Assembly (NCBI RefSeq): GCF_002556635.1
Contig: NZ_MWMO01000004.1
Location: forward strand, 186,001-250,000
Reading direction: 5' to 3'
Length of the DNA stretch: 64,000 bases
From: Novosphingobium sp. PC22D
GTDB lineage: Bacteria; Pseudomonadota; Alphaproteobacteria; Sphingomonadales; Sphingomonadaceae
Shown: positions 56,615 to 64,000 of the stretch, in pieces
How the letters are laid out: each line of letters starts with the position of its first letter
Position numbering within the stretch: the stretch's first letter is position 1
The notes under the pieces: generated by a model
The model's database searches: none
Told to the model about the DNA's origin: nothing
The model's input: the letters and a program-made list of their open reading frames with translations, nothing else
Program-made: the position numbers and the translations under genes

Positions 56615-57742
56615 GTGCGGCAGAAGATCTCGAACATCTATCGCCTGGGCATCAAGGAGCTTTGGAGCCTTCTGCGCGATCCCATCATGCTCGTGCTGAT
56701 CGTCTTCACCTTCACGTTCGCGGTCTATTCGTCCGCCGCCTCGATGCCCGAAACGATGAACCGCGCGGCGATTGCCGTGGTCGACGAGGACAATTCTCCG
56801 CTCTCGCGCCAGATCGTATCCGCCTTCTATCCGCCGCAGTTCCAGACGCCTGAGCTCATCGCCCCGTCGCAGATCGACCCGGGCCTTGATGCGGGAACCT
56901 ATACCTTCGTGCTGCACATCCCCGTGGGTTTCCAGCGCGACGTGCTGGCGGGGCGCCCGGCGGAGATACAGCTCAATACCGATGCCACGCGCATGACGCA
57001 GGCCTTTTCCGGCAGCGGCTACATCCAGCAGATCGCGATGGGGGAAGTGAACCAGTTCCTCTCCCATTACCGGGCGCAGGCCACATCCCCCGTGGAACTG
57101 GAACTGCGCGCCCGGTTCAACCCCGCGCTGAACAAGACATGGTTCGGCGGTCTCTCGCAGATCATCAACCAGATCACCATGCTCTCGATCATCCTCACGG
57201 GCGCGGCGCTGATCCGCGAGCGCGAACACGGCACGATCGAACACTTGCTGGTCATGCCGGTAACGCCGCTGGAGATCATGGTCAGCAAAGTCTGGTCGAT
57301 GGGCCTCGTCGTGCTGGTGGCGGCTTTCGTCTCGCTCAACGTCGTCGTGCGCGGGCTGCTCTCGGTTCCGGTTGCGGGCTCTCTTCCGCTCTTCTTCGCC
57401 GGCGCGGCGCTGGTGCTGTTCGCCACGACCTCGCTCGGCATCTTCATGGCCACCATCGCGCGCAACATGCCGCAGTTCGGCATGCTGACGGTGCTGGTGC
57501 TCTTGCCGCTGCAGATGCTCTCGGGGGGAACCACTCCGCGCGAGAGCATGCCCAAAGCGGTTCAGGACATCATGCAATTCGCGCCGACGACCCACTTCGT
57601 CGAGCTGGGACAGGCGATCCTGTTCCGCGGGGCGGGCTTCGGCGTCGTCTGGCCGAACTTCGCCGCCGTCGCCGTGATCGGCGCGGTGTTCTTCGCGATC
57701 GCCCTGGCCCGGTTCCGCAAGGCCGTGGCCGCCATGGCCTGA
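56615..57742 (+). CDS. ABC-2 transporter permease (YhhJ-like)
   Basis: 375 residues from GTG 56615, two bases after the stop of the RbbA-like gene. One N-terminal helix (IMLVLIVFTFTFAVYSSAAS), a periplasmic domain (residues about 45-175), and five helices in the C-terminal half, with the coupling motif ALIREREHGTIEHLLVMPVT typical of ABC-2 permeases. It would pair with the permease part of the RbbA-like protein to form the membrane channel. Last gene of the exporter operon. Confidence 0.94.
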   Translation: MRQKISNIYRLGIKELWSLLRDPIMLVLIVFTFTFAVYSSAASMPETMNRAAIAVVDEDNSPLSRQIVSAFYPPQFQTPELIAPSQIDPGLDAGTYTFVLHIPVGFQRDVLAGRPAEIQLNTDATRMTQAFSGSGYIQQIAMGEVNQFLSHYRAQATSPVELELRARFNPALNKTWFGGLSQIINQITMLSIILTGAALIREREHGTIEHLLVMPVTPLEIMVSKVWSMGLVVLVAAFVSLNVVVRGLLSVPVAGSLPLFFAGAALVLFATTSLGIFMATIARNMPQFGMLTVLVLLPLQMLSGGTTPRESMPKAVQDIMQFAPTTHFVELGQAILFRGAGFGVVWPNFAAVAVIGAVFFAIALARFRKAVAAMA

Positions 57743-57756
57743 CTACGGTCGAGCGC

Positions 57757-59148
57757 CTATCCGCGAAGCTGCTTGCGCGCGCTCAGGCTCGTGGCGGCGA
57801 CATAGACGAGGTGCGCCGCGAGCGCCGCGAGCGCGAACCACGCGGCGGCGGGCGCAATCGCCTCGATCAGCATCGCCGCCGCCTGGTACAGGCCGCCGAC
57901 GGTGGCCGCGCTGGCGATGATGAGAAGCAGGCCGCGGCGTACCAGCCGCTCGCGCCAGGTCGCCGCGAGGATCACGAGGATCGATGCCGCGACGCCGCTT
58001 GGCAGGACCCACGCGGCCGCGCCGGGGAACACCCAGAAGGCGGGAATGGCGAGCGCGAGCGGCAGCGAGGCGAGCGCGATCGTCCGGAACCTCGCGAAGG
58101 CCGAAAGCAGCAGGTCGATGCTGTAGATCCGCGCCATCAGGACCACGAGCCCGGCGAGATTGAGGGCGACCACCCAGCCGGTGCCGCCGTAGGCGTCGCG
58201 GCCGAGCACCAGCAGCGGAGCCAGCATGGCCACGAGCGTGCCGCCGACCCCGAGGCACGACCACAGCGCCATGAAGACGATCGTCGCGCGCCACATCGCC
58301 GGGTCGGCACGGTTGCTCCGGCGGGCATGCGCCGCGTCGTAGATCGACTTCGCCGACCACGTGGTGAAGGCGTTTCCGAGCACGCTCTGCCCGCGCGAGG
58401 CGAGATCGATCGCCAGCAGCGTCGCGGCCGATTGCGTCGCGCCCAGACTGTTCCGCAGGCCAAGGCGGGTCGCGGTGAGCAGAAAGCTCGTGAATATCGA
58501 GCTGGAGGCGAGCCCGAAGCCGATGCTCACGAAGCGCAGCAGCCGGCGGTGATCGACGCGCCCTTTTTCTGGCACCCAGTATCTCACGATCCAGATCGCG
58601 CTGACGCCGGCCGATGCGACGGCGAAGGCGATCCCGGCGCTCGAGGCGCTGCGGTCGGCCAGCGCGGCGGCAACCATGGCGAGCCCGCTCGCCGCGATGC
58701 GCGAGCCGGAGAACCGCAGGAACGTGTCCGTACGAGCGTTGAAGCGCAGATAGGTCGCCGTGCATTCAGCGAGGGTCGCGCCCCCGGCGAGCATCGCGAT
58801 GGCCAGGATGTCGAGCGGCGAGACCAGCGCCGCCGGCGCGGTCGCGGCAAGGATCAGGCCAAGCGCGATCGGCAGGCTTGCGAGGCCCAGAACCCAGACG
58901 AGCGAAGTGCGCAGCAGGCTTGCCCTCAGCCGCAGCCCGCGAACACCCGAATAACGCGCCATGACGAGGCGCAGCCACTCGGAAGACAGCGCGCTCACCG
59001 TCACGGCGATTGCCATGTTGACCGAGAATGCCGCATAGCCCGCATTGCCGAGCGCGCGCGCCAGAACCAGCAGGAACGCGAGCTGCGCGATGGAGAAGAG
59101 AAGTGAGAACGCTATGACTTTCACGGCACTGCTATGCTCACTATCCAT
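57757..59148 (-). CDS. polysaccharide flippase-like membrane protein
   Basis: 463 residues from ATG 59148 (MDSEHSSAVKVIAFSLLFSI) with about 12-14 hydrophobic helices, in the Wzx/MATE-like pattern of oligosaccharide flippases: an early LARALGNAGYAAFSVNMAIA block and central LGATQSAATLLAIDLASRGQ. Would move a lipid-linked saccharide across the inner membrane. Divergent from the glycosyltransferase gene, with 65 bases between starts, suggesting the two serve one surface glycan. No polymerase is in the window. Confidence 0.85.
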   Translation of the reverse strand: MDSEHSSAVKVIAFSLLFSIAQLAFLLVLARALGNAGYAAFSVNMAIAVTVSALSSEWLRLVMARYSGVRGLRLRASLLRTSLVWVLGLASLPIALGLILAATAPAALVSPLDILAIAMLAGGATLAECTATYLRFNARTDTFLRFSGSRIAASGLAMVAAALADRSASSAGIAFAVASAGVSAIWIVRYWVPEKGRVDHRRLLRFVSIGFGLASSSIFTSFLLTATRLGLRNSLGATQSAATLLAIDLASRGQSVLGNAFTTWSAKSIYDAAHARRSNRADPAMWRATIVFMALWSCLGVGGTLVAMLAPLLVLGRDAYGGTGWVVALNLAGLVVLMARIYSIDLLLSAFARFRTIALASLPLALAIPAFWVFPGAAAWVLPSGVAASILVILAATWRERLVRRGLLLIIASAATVGGLYQAAAMLIEAIAPAAAWFALAALAAHLVYVAATSLSARKQLRG

Positions 59149-59213
59149 GATCGGCGGCCGGTGAAAACCCGCGGCCACTGTCGGAAATCAAGGTTAACGG
59201 GCTGTAAAACCCC

Positions 59214-60422
59214 ATGAGGATTCTACAGATCGGCAGCTATCTCTACCCCGATCTGGTGGGCGGCGCGGAGATTTCCGCGCACAATGTCCATGGCATCCTC
59301 ACGGCGGCGGGGCACACGGTGGTACGCCTGCGAAGCGCGATAGGGCCGGTTTCGGCGCGGACCCGGCTGTCGCGGGACGGGCCGGAGGAATGGCGGCTGG
59401 AAAGCTGGCGTCCGATGGCACCGATCGACCAGGGCGGCCTTGGCGCCAAGGCGGTCTATTATGCGATGGAATTCGCGGTCCGGATCGATCGCAAGCAGTT
59501 GCGGGCCGCGGTCGAGGACGCCGGGATCGACACCGTGATCGTCCATTCGATGCGCGGGATCGGCTACGATCTGATGGACGCGCTGGCCGACCTCGATCTG
59601 CCGACCGTGTTCTTTCTTCACGATTTCGCGCTGGTCTGCCTCAACAAATGCATGGTTCGCGCCGGAAAGCTGTGCGTGGAGCCATGCCTGCCGTGCCGGT
59701 TCGTGACGGCCCGGAGCCGCGAGGCGCTGTCCCGCATGGACCGGGCGATGCTGATCGGCCCCTCGCGCCAGATTGTCGAGCGCGTCCACGGCGCGATCGG
59801 ACTGCCTCGGCTGAAGACCGCGCACATCCCCAATCCGAACCGCTATCCCATCGTGCCGCGGCCGCGGCGTAGCGGTTCGGAGCCGGTGACGATCGGCTAC
59901 GTCGGCAGGCTCGACCACGAAAAGGGCATCGCCGGGCTGCTGCCGGTGATCGACCACATCGCGCAGGAGCATCCCGTCACCTTCCTGGTCGCGGGGACCG
60001 GCGCGCTCGAAGACGAGTTGCGCGCCTTCGCGCGAACGCGACCCTGGTGTGACCTGCGCGGGTTCGTCGATCCGGAGCGAATGGCAGAGGTCTACGATGC
60101 CATCGACATCCTCGTCCTGCCCTCGCTCTGGCCGGAGAACTTTCCCGGCGTGGCGGTTCAGGCGATCCTGTCGGGCAGCCCGGTGGTCGCGTTCGCGACG
60201 GGCGGCATTCCCGAGATCGTCGAGGACGGTGTTTCGGGACGCCTCGCGCCCTTCGGTGACTTCACCGCGCTCGGCGAGGCGATCGGCGACTTGCTCGCCG
60301 ACCCGCAGCGGTTCGCGCAGCTTTCGCAGGGCGCCCTCGCCACCTCGAGCCGCTTCGACCCCGACCGGCTCGCCGAAAGCCTCCTCGAGGCGATCGCGGC
60401 GAACGCGCGAACCGACCGCTAG
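59214..60422 (+). CDS. GT4-family glycosyltransferase
   Basis: 402 residues with the two-Rossmann GT-B layout. N-terminal LQIGSYLYPDLVGGAEISAH (acceptor side with the GGAE loop), the linker IGYVGRLDHEKGIAGLLPVI, and the nucleotide-sugar pocket LPSLWPENFPGVAVQAILSG and FATGGIPEIVEDGVSGRLA. The usual E-x7-E motif reads E-NFPGVAV-Q: the second Glu is Gln. Divergent from a flippase gene, so a role in a cell-surface glycan is likely. Its stop codon shares the CTAG tetramer with the convergent reductase gene. Confidence 0.93.
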   Translation: MRILQIGSYLYPDLVGGAEISAHNVHGILTAAGHTVVRLRSAIGPVSARTRLSRDGPEEWRLESWRPMAPIDQGGLGAKAVYYAMEFAVRIDRKQLRAAVEDAGIDTVIVHSMRGIGYDLMDALADLDLPTVFFLHDFALVCLNKCMVRAGKLCVEPCLPCRFVTARSREALSRMDRAMLIGPSRQIVERVHGAIGLPRLKTAHIPNPNRYPIVPRPRRSGSEPVTIGYVGRLDHEKGIAGLLPVIDHIAQEHPVTFLVAGTGALEDELRAFARTRPWCDLRGFVDPERMAEVYDAIDILVLPSLWPENFPGVAVQAILSGSPVVAFATGGIPEIVEDGVSGRLAPFGDFTALGEAIGDLLADPQRFAQLSQGALATSSRFDPDRLAESLLEAIAANARTDR

Positions 60423-61447
60423 CCCGCCGCTTCGGCGATGTGGCGTTCGTAGCGCTCCACCAGTTCGGTCAGCGCCGGCATGGACCTGCCGTGCGCACGG
60501 CCCGCCTGCAGACAGGAACGCAGCACGCCGATATCCTGATCGCGCACCTTGCCGCCGTGGTGGAACCGGTTGAACGCCGAATAGTCGACCGGCAGGCAGT
60601 CGCGCTCCATCTTGCGGTTGGTCTTCGCCAGTTGCCGGGGCGAAACAAGCAGGCCGGCGATCTTACCCGGCACGCCGTGTTCGGGCAGCCGCATGATTTC
60701 CTTCGTGGCGCGGCTGGCGAGGTCCATCAGCGCCGTGTTTCTGGCGAGTTCCCCCGCATCCGGCCAGCCGGCGAGATCGAAGATCGCCATGGTCACGAAT
60801 GCGGAGGCGGAGAACATGTCGAACAGCCGGGGACCGATCACGGCGCAGCGGGAGACGCCCGAGCGATCGTAGAGCGCCGCGAAGGCCTTGGCCGCTGCCG
60901 CGGGCTTGGCAACGATCAGGAACCCCGGATTCTTGCCCATGTGGTTGTATGCGATCGAGGCGCTGGCGAGCTTCGCCTGATCGGTGGGCGGGTTGGGCGG
61001 CAATGTGACCCGGTCGGTCTGATAGCTGAGCAGGCCCATCGTGCCGGTGACGATACGCGCTTCGGGTAGCTGCATGACGTCGCGGCAATAGTCGCGCACG
61101 CCCATACCGCTGATCACCGCGACGCTCCGCCGGCCCTGCATGGCCTGCCCGATCTCGCGCAGCAGCGCGGTGGCTTCCGCGCCGCGACATGTCGCGCCGT
61201 CCATGGTCACGATGACGAAATCGTGCTCGCGCGCCATGGCGTCGGTAACCGAGGTGAATACCTTGTAGGCGCCGAACGTCTTCAGTTCGTGGTCGTCGTA
61301 GCAGTAGAGCCGCTGCGGCTCGCTCAGCGCCTCGGTCCGGTTCGGCCGAACCAGGAACGCGATCTCGGCCCCCGCCAGATGAAGATGATATCCCGTGACG
61401 ATGCCGAGCGCGCCCGCGCCGACGATGAGTACCGAAGGTTTCTCCAC
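60419..61447 (-). CDS. PanE/ApbA-type ketopantoate reductase family protein
   Basis: 342 residues. The N-terminal Rossmann fold begins SVLIVGAGALGIVTGYHLHL (GxGxxG), followed by TSVTDAMAREHDFVIVTMDG and a helical C-terminal domain (FDMFSASAFVTMAIFDLAGW). It is about 40 residues longer than PanE and lacks an obvious match to the pantoate active site, so substrate is probably another 2-oxo or 3-oxo acid; no pan genes are nearby. Followed by the DUF2889 gene upstream on the same strand, 27 bases away. Confidence 0.85.
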   Translation of the reverse strand: MEKPSVLIVGAGALGIVTGYHLHLAGAEIAFLVRPNRTEALSEPQRLYCYDDHELKTFGAYKVFTSVTDAMAREHDFVIVTMDGATCRGAEATALLREIGQAMQGRRSVAVISGMGVRDYCRDVMQLPEARIVTGTMGLLSYQTDRVTLPPNPPTDQAKLASASIAYNHMGKNPGFLIVAKPAAAAKAFAALYDRSGVSRCAVIGPRLFDMFSASAFVTMAIFDLAGWPDAGELARNTALMDLASRATKEIMRLPEHGVPGKIAGLLVSPRQLAKTNRKMERDCLPVDYSAFNRFHHGGKVRDQDIGVLRSCLQAGRAHGRSMPALTELVERYERHIAEAAG

Positions 61448-61474
61448 ATGCCTCTCCCAGGGCCAGACCGGATT

Positions 61475-62500
61475 CTAGGCCGGTTCGCGCAAGTCGCTGG
61501 CGAGGCGCGGCACTTCGGCCAGCGCGCGCAGCGCATCGTTGAGGTGCGTGCAGCCCTCGGGGCCGCGAAGCTGCGCGAGCACGTCGTCGCGGATCTCGTC
61601 GATGCGACGGCCGAGCAGGCGCGAAACGTTGTGCACCGCGCCCGGGCATTCGGAGAACGGCAAAATCCGCGCTTCGGGTTCGAGCGCGAGGATTTCACGC
61701 GTCGTCATGTCGACGGTGGCGCGCAACAGGTATTCGTGGATCGCGACACGCCCGCCGCTTCGCTGCTTGGCGCTGTCCTGGAAGGCGGAGTCGATGCGCA
61801 GCACGCCCGCCGCCTCGTCACGGGTGACATCGATCCGGCGCGCGCGGCGGAAGCCGGGGCCTTCCTCTTCGTGAAAGTGGTGCCAGCCTTCGGGATCGGC
61901 GGGATTGCGAAGTTCGCCCGCGTCGGCGTCGGCGACGTTGTCGGGCGGCCCCTCGGGGCGAACGCCGCTGTTGCCCTCCTGCAAGCCCCAGCAGACGTTG
62001 ACCCGCTGCTCCATCATCTTCGCCATCTCGCCCTCGCCCATCCGCTCGCGAAACTTGGCGGCCCAGTCGGGATACCACTGCGACCAGGCGAAGGCGGAGA
62101 CGAGCGCGGTGCCCGAAATGTCGTCGAGCACGAGGTAAAGCGGCGCGCCGGTCTCGATCAGGCTCGGGACCCGTTCGGCGAGGATCATCCGCAAGTGGCC
62201 GCCGCCGCGCTCGCCGACGAGGGTCGCGACGCCGCCCGGATCGGGATCGGCCGCGATCGCGGTGATCGTCTTGTCTTCCTTCATCCGCAGACGGAACTCG
62301 CCTTGCGCGAGGACGTGCGGCGCCCCGCCCTGCGCCGGTGTGAGCACGTCGCGGGCGCGGCCCACCATCTTGCGCTCGGCTTCGGGTCCGTCGGGCCAGG
62401 ACACGTCGATGCTGGTCGTGCGGCGGATCGAATCGGCGGGCCGGATCGGGGCCGGATTGGCGGTGCAGCGCGGCGGCGGCGGAAGGTCGGTGCTTGCCAT
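61475..62500 (-). CDS. DUF2889 domain protein
   Basis: 341 residues from ATG 62500. The C-terminal part has the DUF2889 signature: FSECPGAVHNVSRLLGRRID, EIRDDVLAQLRGPEGCTHLN and DALRALAEVPRLA. The N-terminal half has IHEYLLRATVDMTTREILAL and a repeated SIDVSW-type strand pattern. Biochemical role unknown; in proteobacteria the family often lies among acyl-CoA and P450-type catabolic genes, as here. Confidence 0.85.
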   Translation of the reverse strand: MASTDLPPPPRCTANPAPIRPADSIRRTTSIDVSWPDGPEAERKMVGRARDVLTPAQGGAPHVLAQGEFRLRMKEDKTITAIAADPDPGGVATLVGERGGGHLRMILAERVPSLIETGAPLYLVLDDISGTALVSAFAWSQWYPDWAAKFRERMGEGEMAKMMEQRVNVCWGLQEGNSGVRPEGPPDNVADADAGELRNPADPEGWHHFHEEEGPGFRRARRIDVTRDEAAGVLRIDSAFQDSAKQRSGGRVAIHEYLLRATVDMTTREILALEPEARILPFSECPGAVHNVSRLLGRRIDEIRDDVLAQLRGPEGCTHLNDALRALAEVPRLASDLREPA

Positions 62501-62529
62501 ACGATCCACCGTGTCGCGCTTGCGAGTGC

Positions 62530-63570
62530 TTAGCAAGTCTCCGGCGCGACCCGCACCAGCAGCTTGCCGATGTGCTCGTGCCCCGAAAACACGCTGGAAA
62601 ACGCTTCCGGCGCGGCTTCCAGGCCCTCGACGATCGATTCGGGAAAGCGGACCTTGCCTTCATTCATCCAGCCGGCGATGGCGTCGAGGCCCTTCTGTCC
62701 GGCGAAGATCCCGGCGAAACCCTTGATCTCGAGTCCCTTGTTCATGATCATGCGGTAGAAGCCGGGCAGGTGGTCGGGGCCCGGCCCCTCCATGCCGACG
62801 CCGTAGTAGGCGATGAAACCGCACATCGGCATGCGCGCGCCGCGATTGAGCAACGGCAGGACCGCGAGCGTGACGTCGCCGCCGACGTTCTCGAAATAGA
62901 CGTCCGCGCCCTCGGGCAGCGCCGCCTTGAGCTGGTCGGCGAAGTCGGGCGCCTTGTAGTCGACCGTAGCGTCGAAGCCGAGATCGCGCAGGGCGCGGCA
63001 CTTGTCCGCCCCGCCCGCGATGCCGACCGCGCGCGCGCCGAGCGCCTTGGCGATCTGGCCCGCGATCGAGCCCACCGCGCCTGCCGCGGCGGATATCACG
63101 ATCGTCTCGCCCGCCTGCAGCCGGCCGACGTTCACCACGCCTTCGTAGGCGGTCTGCCCCGGCCCGCCGAGCGCGCCGAGCGCGGTGGAGACCGGCGCGA
63201 GCGCGGGGTCGAGCTTGCGCGGCGGGCCGCGATAGTCGCTCCGGTCGGGCGCCACGACGTTGTACTCGCGCCAGCCCGAGCGCCCCTCGACGTAGTCGCC
63301 CACCGCATAGTCCGGGTGGTTCGAGGCCGCGACCTGCGAAACCGTCGGCCCGACCATGACCTCGCCCGGCACCATCCGGCTCGCGCCCGAGATCAACGTC
63401 TCGTCGAGCGAGAAGCGGATCAGCGGATCGAGCGCGATGTAGATCGTGCGCAGCAGGATCTCGCGCTCGCCCGGCTCGGGAACCGGCGCGCCCTCGATGG
63501 CGAAGTCCGTGGCCCTGGGGTTGCCCTTGGCGTAAGCCCTGAGGACCACCTGCCGCTGCATGCCGCTCAT
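62530..63570 (-). CDS. zinc-free medium-chain NADP-dependent oxidoreductase (CurA/LTB4DH type)
   Basis: 346 residues. No zinc-binding Cys cluster. Cofactor motif VISAAAGAVGSIAGQIAKAL with the A-A-x-G-x-V-G pattern, then GIAGGADKCRALRDLGFDA for NADP binding. MPMCGFIAYYGVGMEGPGPD and MNKGLEIKGFAGIF are typical of alkenal/one oxidoreductases that reduce the double bond of alpha,beta-unsaturated carbonyls. Its ATG overlaps the P450 stop (ATGA), so the two are coupled. Confidence 0.93.
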   Translation of the reverse strand: MSGMQRQVVLRAYAKGNPRATDFAIEGAPVPEPGEREILLRTIYIALDPLIRFSLDETLISGASRMVPGEVMVGPTVSQVAASNHPDYAVGDYVEGRSGWREYNVVAPDRSDYRGPPRKLDPALAPVSTALGALGGPGQTAYEGVVNVGRLQAGETIVISAAAGAVGSIAGQIAKALGARAVGIAGGADKCRALRDLGFDATVDYKAPDFADQLKAALPEGADVYFENVGGDVTLAVLPLLNRGARMPMCGFIAYYGVGMEGPGPDHLPGFYRMIMNKGLEIKGFAGIFAGQKGLDAIAGWMNEGKVRFPESIVEGLEAAPEAFSSVFSGHEHIGKLLVRVAPETC

Positions 63571-64000
63571 TTCAGCTTCACCGGCACCGCGGTCATGCCC
63601 CGATGTTCCAGCCCGCGATACTCGGGCCTGGGCCTGGCCGGGTCTCGTGTCATCGCCGGGAAGCGATCGAGCAGGCCGTTGATGGCGACGATCATCTCCT
63701 GGCGCGCGACTTCGATGCCGAGGCAGCGGTGCGGCCCGAAACCGAAGCCCATGTTGGCAGGGACCTTGCCGCGCAGGATGTCGTATTCGGTGGGCCGCTC
63801 GTAGATCTCCGGATCGTGGTTCGCCGCACCGAAGCACAAATAGACGCGCGTGCCGGCGGGGACCATCACGCCCTCGACCTCGGTATCCTCGGTGCACAGG
63901 CGCGGCATCATCGGATCGGTGCAGCGCCAGCGCAGCGATTCCTCCACCGCCGCCTCGACGAGCGAGCGGTCCTCCCGGCAGGCGTCCCAGAAATGGTAGT
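63567..64000 (-). CDS. cytochrome P450 (N-terminal part outside window)
   Basis: C-terminal portion of a bacterial P450, about 144 residues seen. Visible: VEESLRWRC (ExxR), PAGTRVYLCFGAANHDPEIY and the heme-binding loop FGFGPHRCLGIEVARQEM with the Cys ligand. The reading frame continues beyond 64000. Soluble CYP likely acting on a lipid, terpenoid or steroid ring. Translationally coupled with the following reductase gene (ATGA). Confidence 0.95.
   Translation of the reverse strand, partial: YHFWDACREDRSLVEAAVEESLRWRCTDPMMPRLCTEDTEVEGVMVPAGTRVYLCFGAANHDPEIYERPTEYDILRGKVPANMGFGFGPHRCLGIEVARQEMIVAINGLLDRFPAMTRDPARPRPEYRGLEHRGMTAVPVKLK

Overview
The window is high-GC, densely coded DNA from an alphaproteobacterium, most likely a sphingomonad (Sphingomonadaceae/Erythrobacteraceae). 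The basis is gene content: a SecB / Tim44-like / MltA / Smr block, a DcaP-type porin, a BapA-prefix adhesin, DUF6491 and DUF2889 proteins, class I PHA synthase with a phasin, and CaiB/acyl-CoA dehydrogenase/P450 catabolic genes at both ends. No phage, insertion sequence, CRISPR array or rRNA was seen. One tRNA (Cys) is present.

Layout. 1-5.9 kb: a catabolic cluster with a divergent acyl-CoA dehydrogenase, then a CaiB/BaiF CoA-transferase, a divergent ThDP-dependent lyase/decarboxylase and an aldehyde dehydrogenase, with RNA hairpins between the genes and a strong terminator after them. 5.9-9.3 kb: an exported beta-propeller/amidohydrolase fusion. 9.5-12.7 kb: pnuC with a nicotinamide riboside kinase-like gene broken by an in-frame stop, an HWE/HisKA_2-type histidine kinase, and two small redox/monooxygenase-type genes. 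12.8-16.5 kb: aroC, then ahpC-ahpF behind an OxyR-like site. 16.6-26.3 kb: housekeeping and envelope genes (Smr, mltA, Tim44-like, secB, murJ, trpS, lptG, lptF, MAPEG, clpS). 26.4-29.4 kb: polyhydroxyalkanoate genes (phaC and a phasin with a histone-H1-like N-terminal region). 29.8-34.6 kb: aminotransferase, winged-helix regulator, mobA-like gene, tRNA-Cys, ggt. 35.3-41.3 kb: a MASE1-PAS-GGDEF cyclase convergent with a 1331-residue Ig-repeat adhesin whose ribosome-binding site lies in a perfect hairpin. 41.8-48.4 kb: short-chain carboxylate module (prpE-like, DcaP porin, acs, LuxR-type response regulator). 48.6-51.0 kb: small unknown genes, a TetR/SnoaL pair and a frameshifted lipoprotein gene. 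51.2-57.7 kb: a four-gene exporter (outer-membrane factor, HlyD-type adaptor, RbbA-like ABC protein, ABC-2 permease). 57.8-60.4 kb: flippase and glycosyltransferase. 60.4-64 kb: PanE-like reductase, DUF2889 protein, medium-chain reductase and a cytochrome P450 running off the end.

How they fit together: several neighbourhoods read as small working units: thioester cleavage plus aldehyde oxidation at the left end, acetate/propionate uptake and activation, peroxide defence, carbon storage, c-di-GMP signalling beside a biofilm adhesin, and a drug or toxin exporter. Two genes (the nicotinamide riboside kinase-like gene and one lipoprotein gene) carry single disabling changes that could be genuine decay or sequence errors. 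All family calls were made by reading the sequence; no database search was run.
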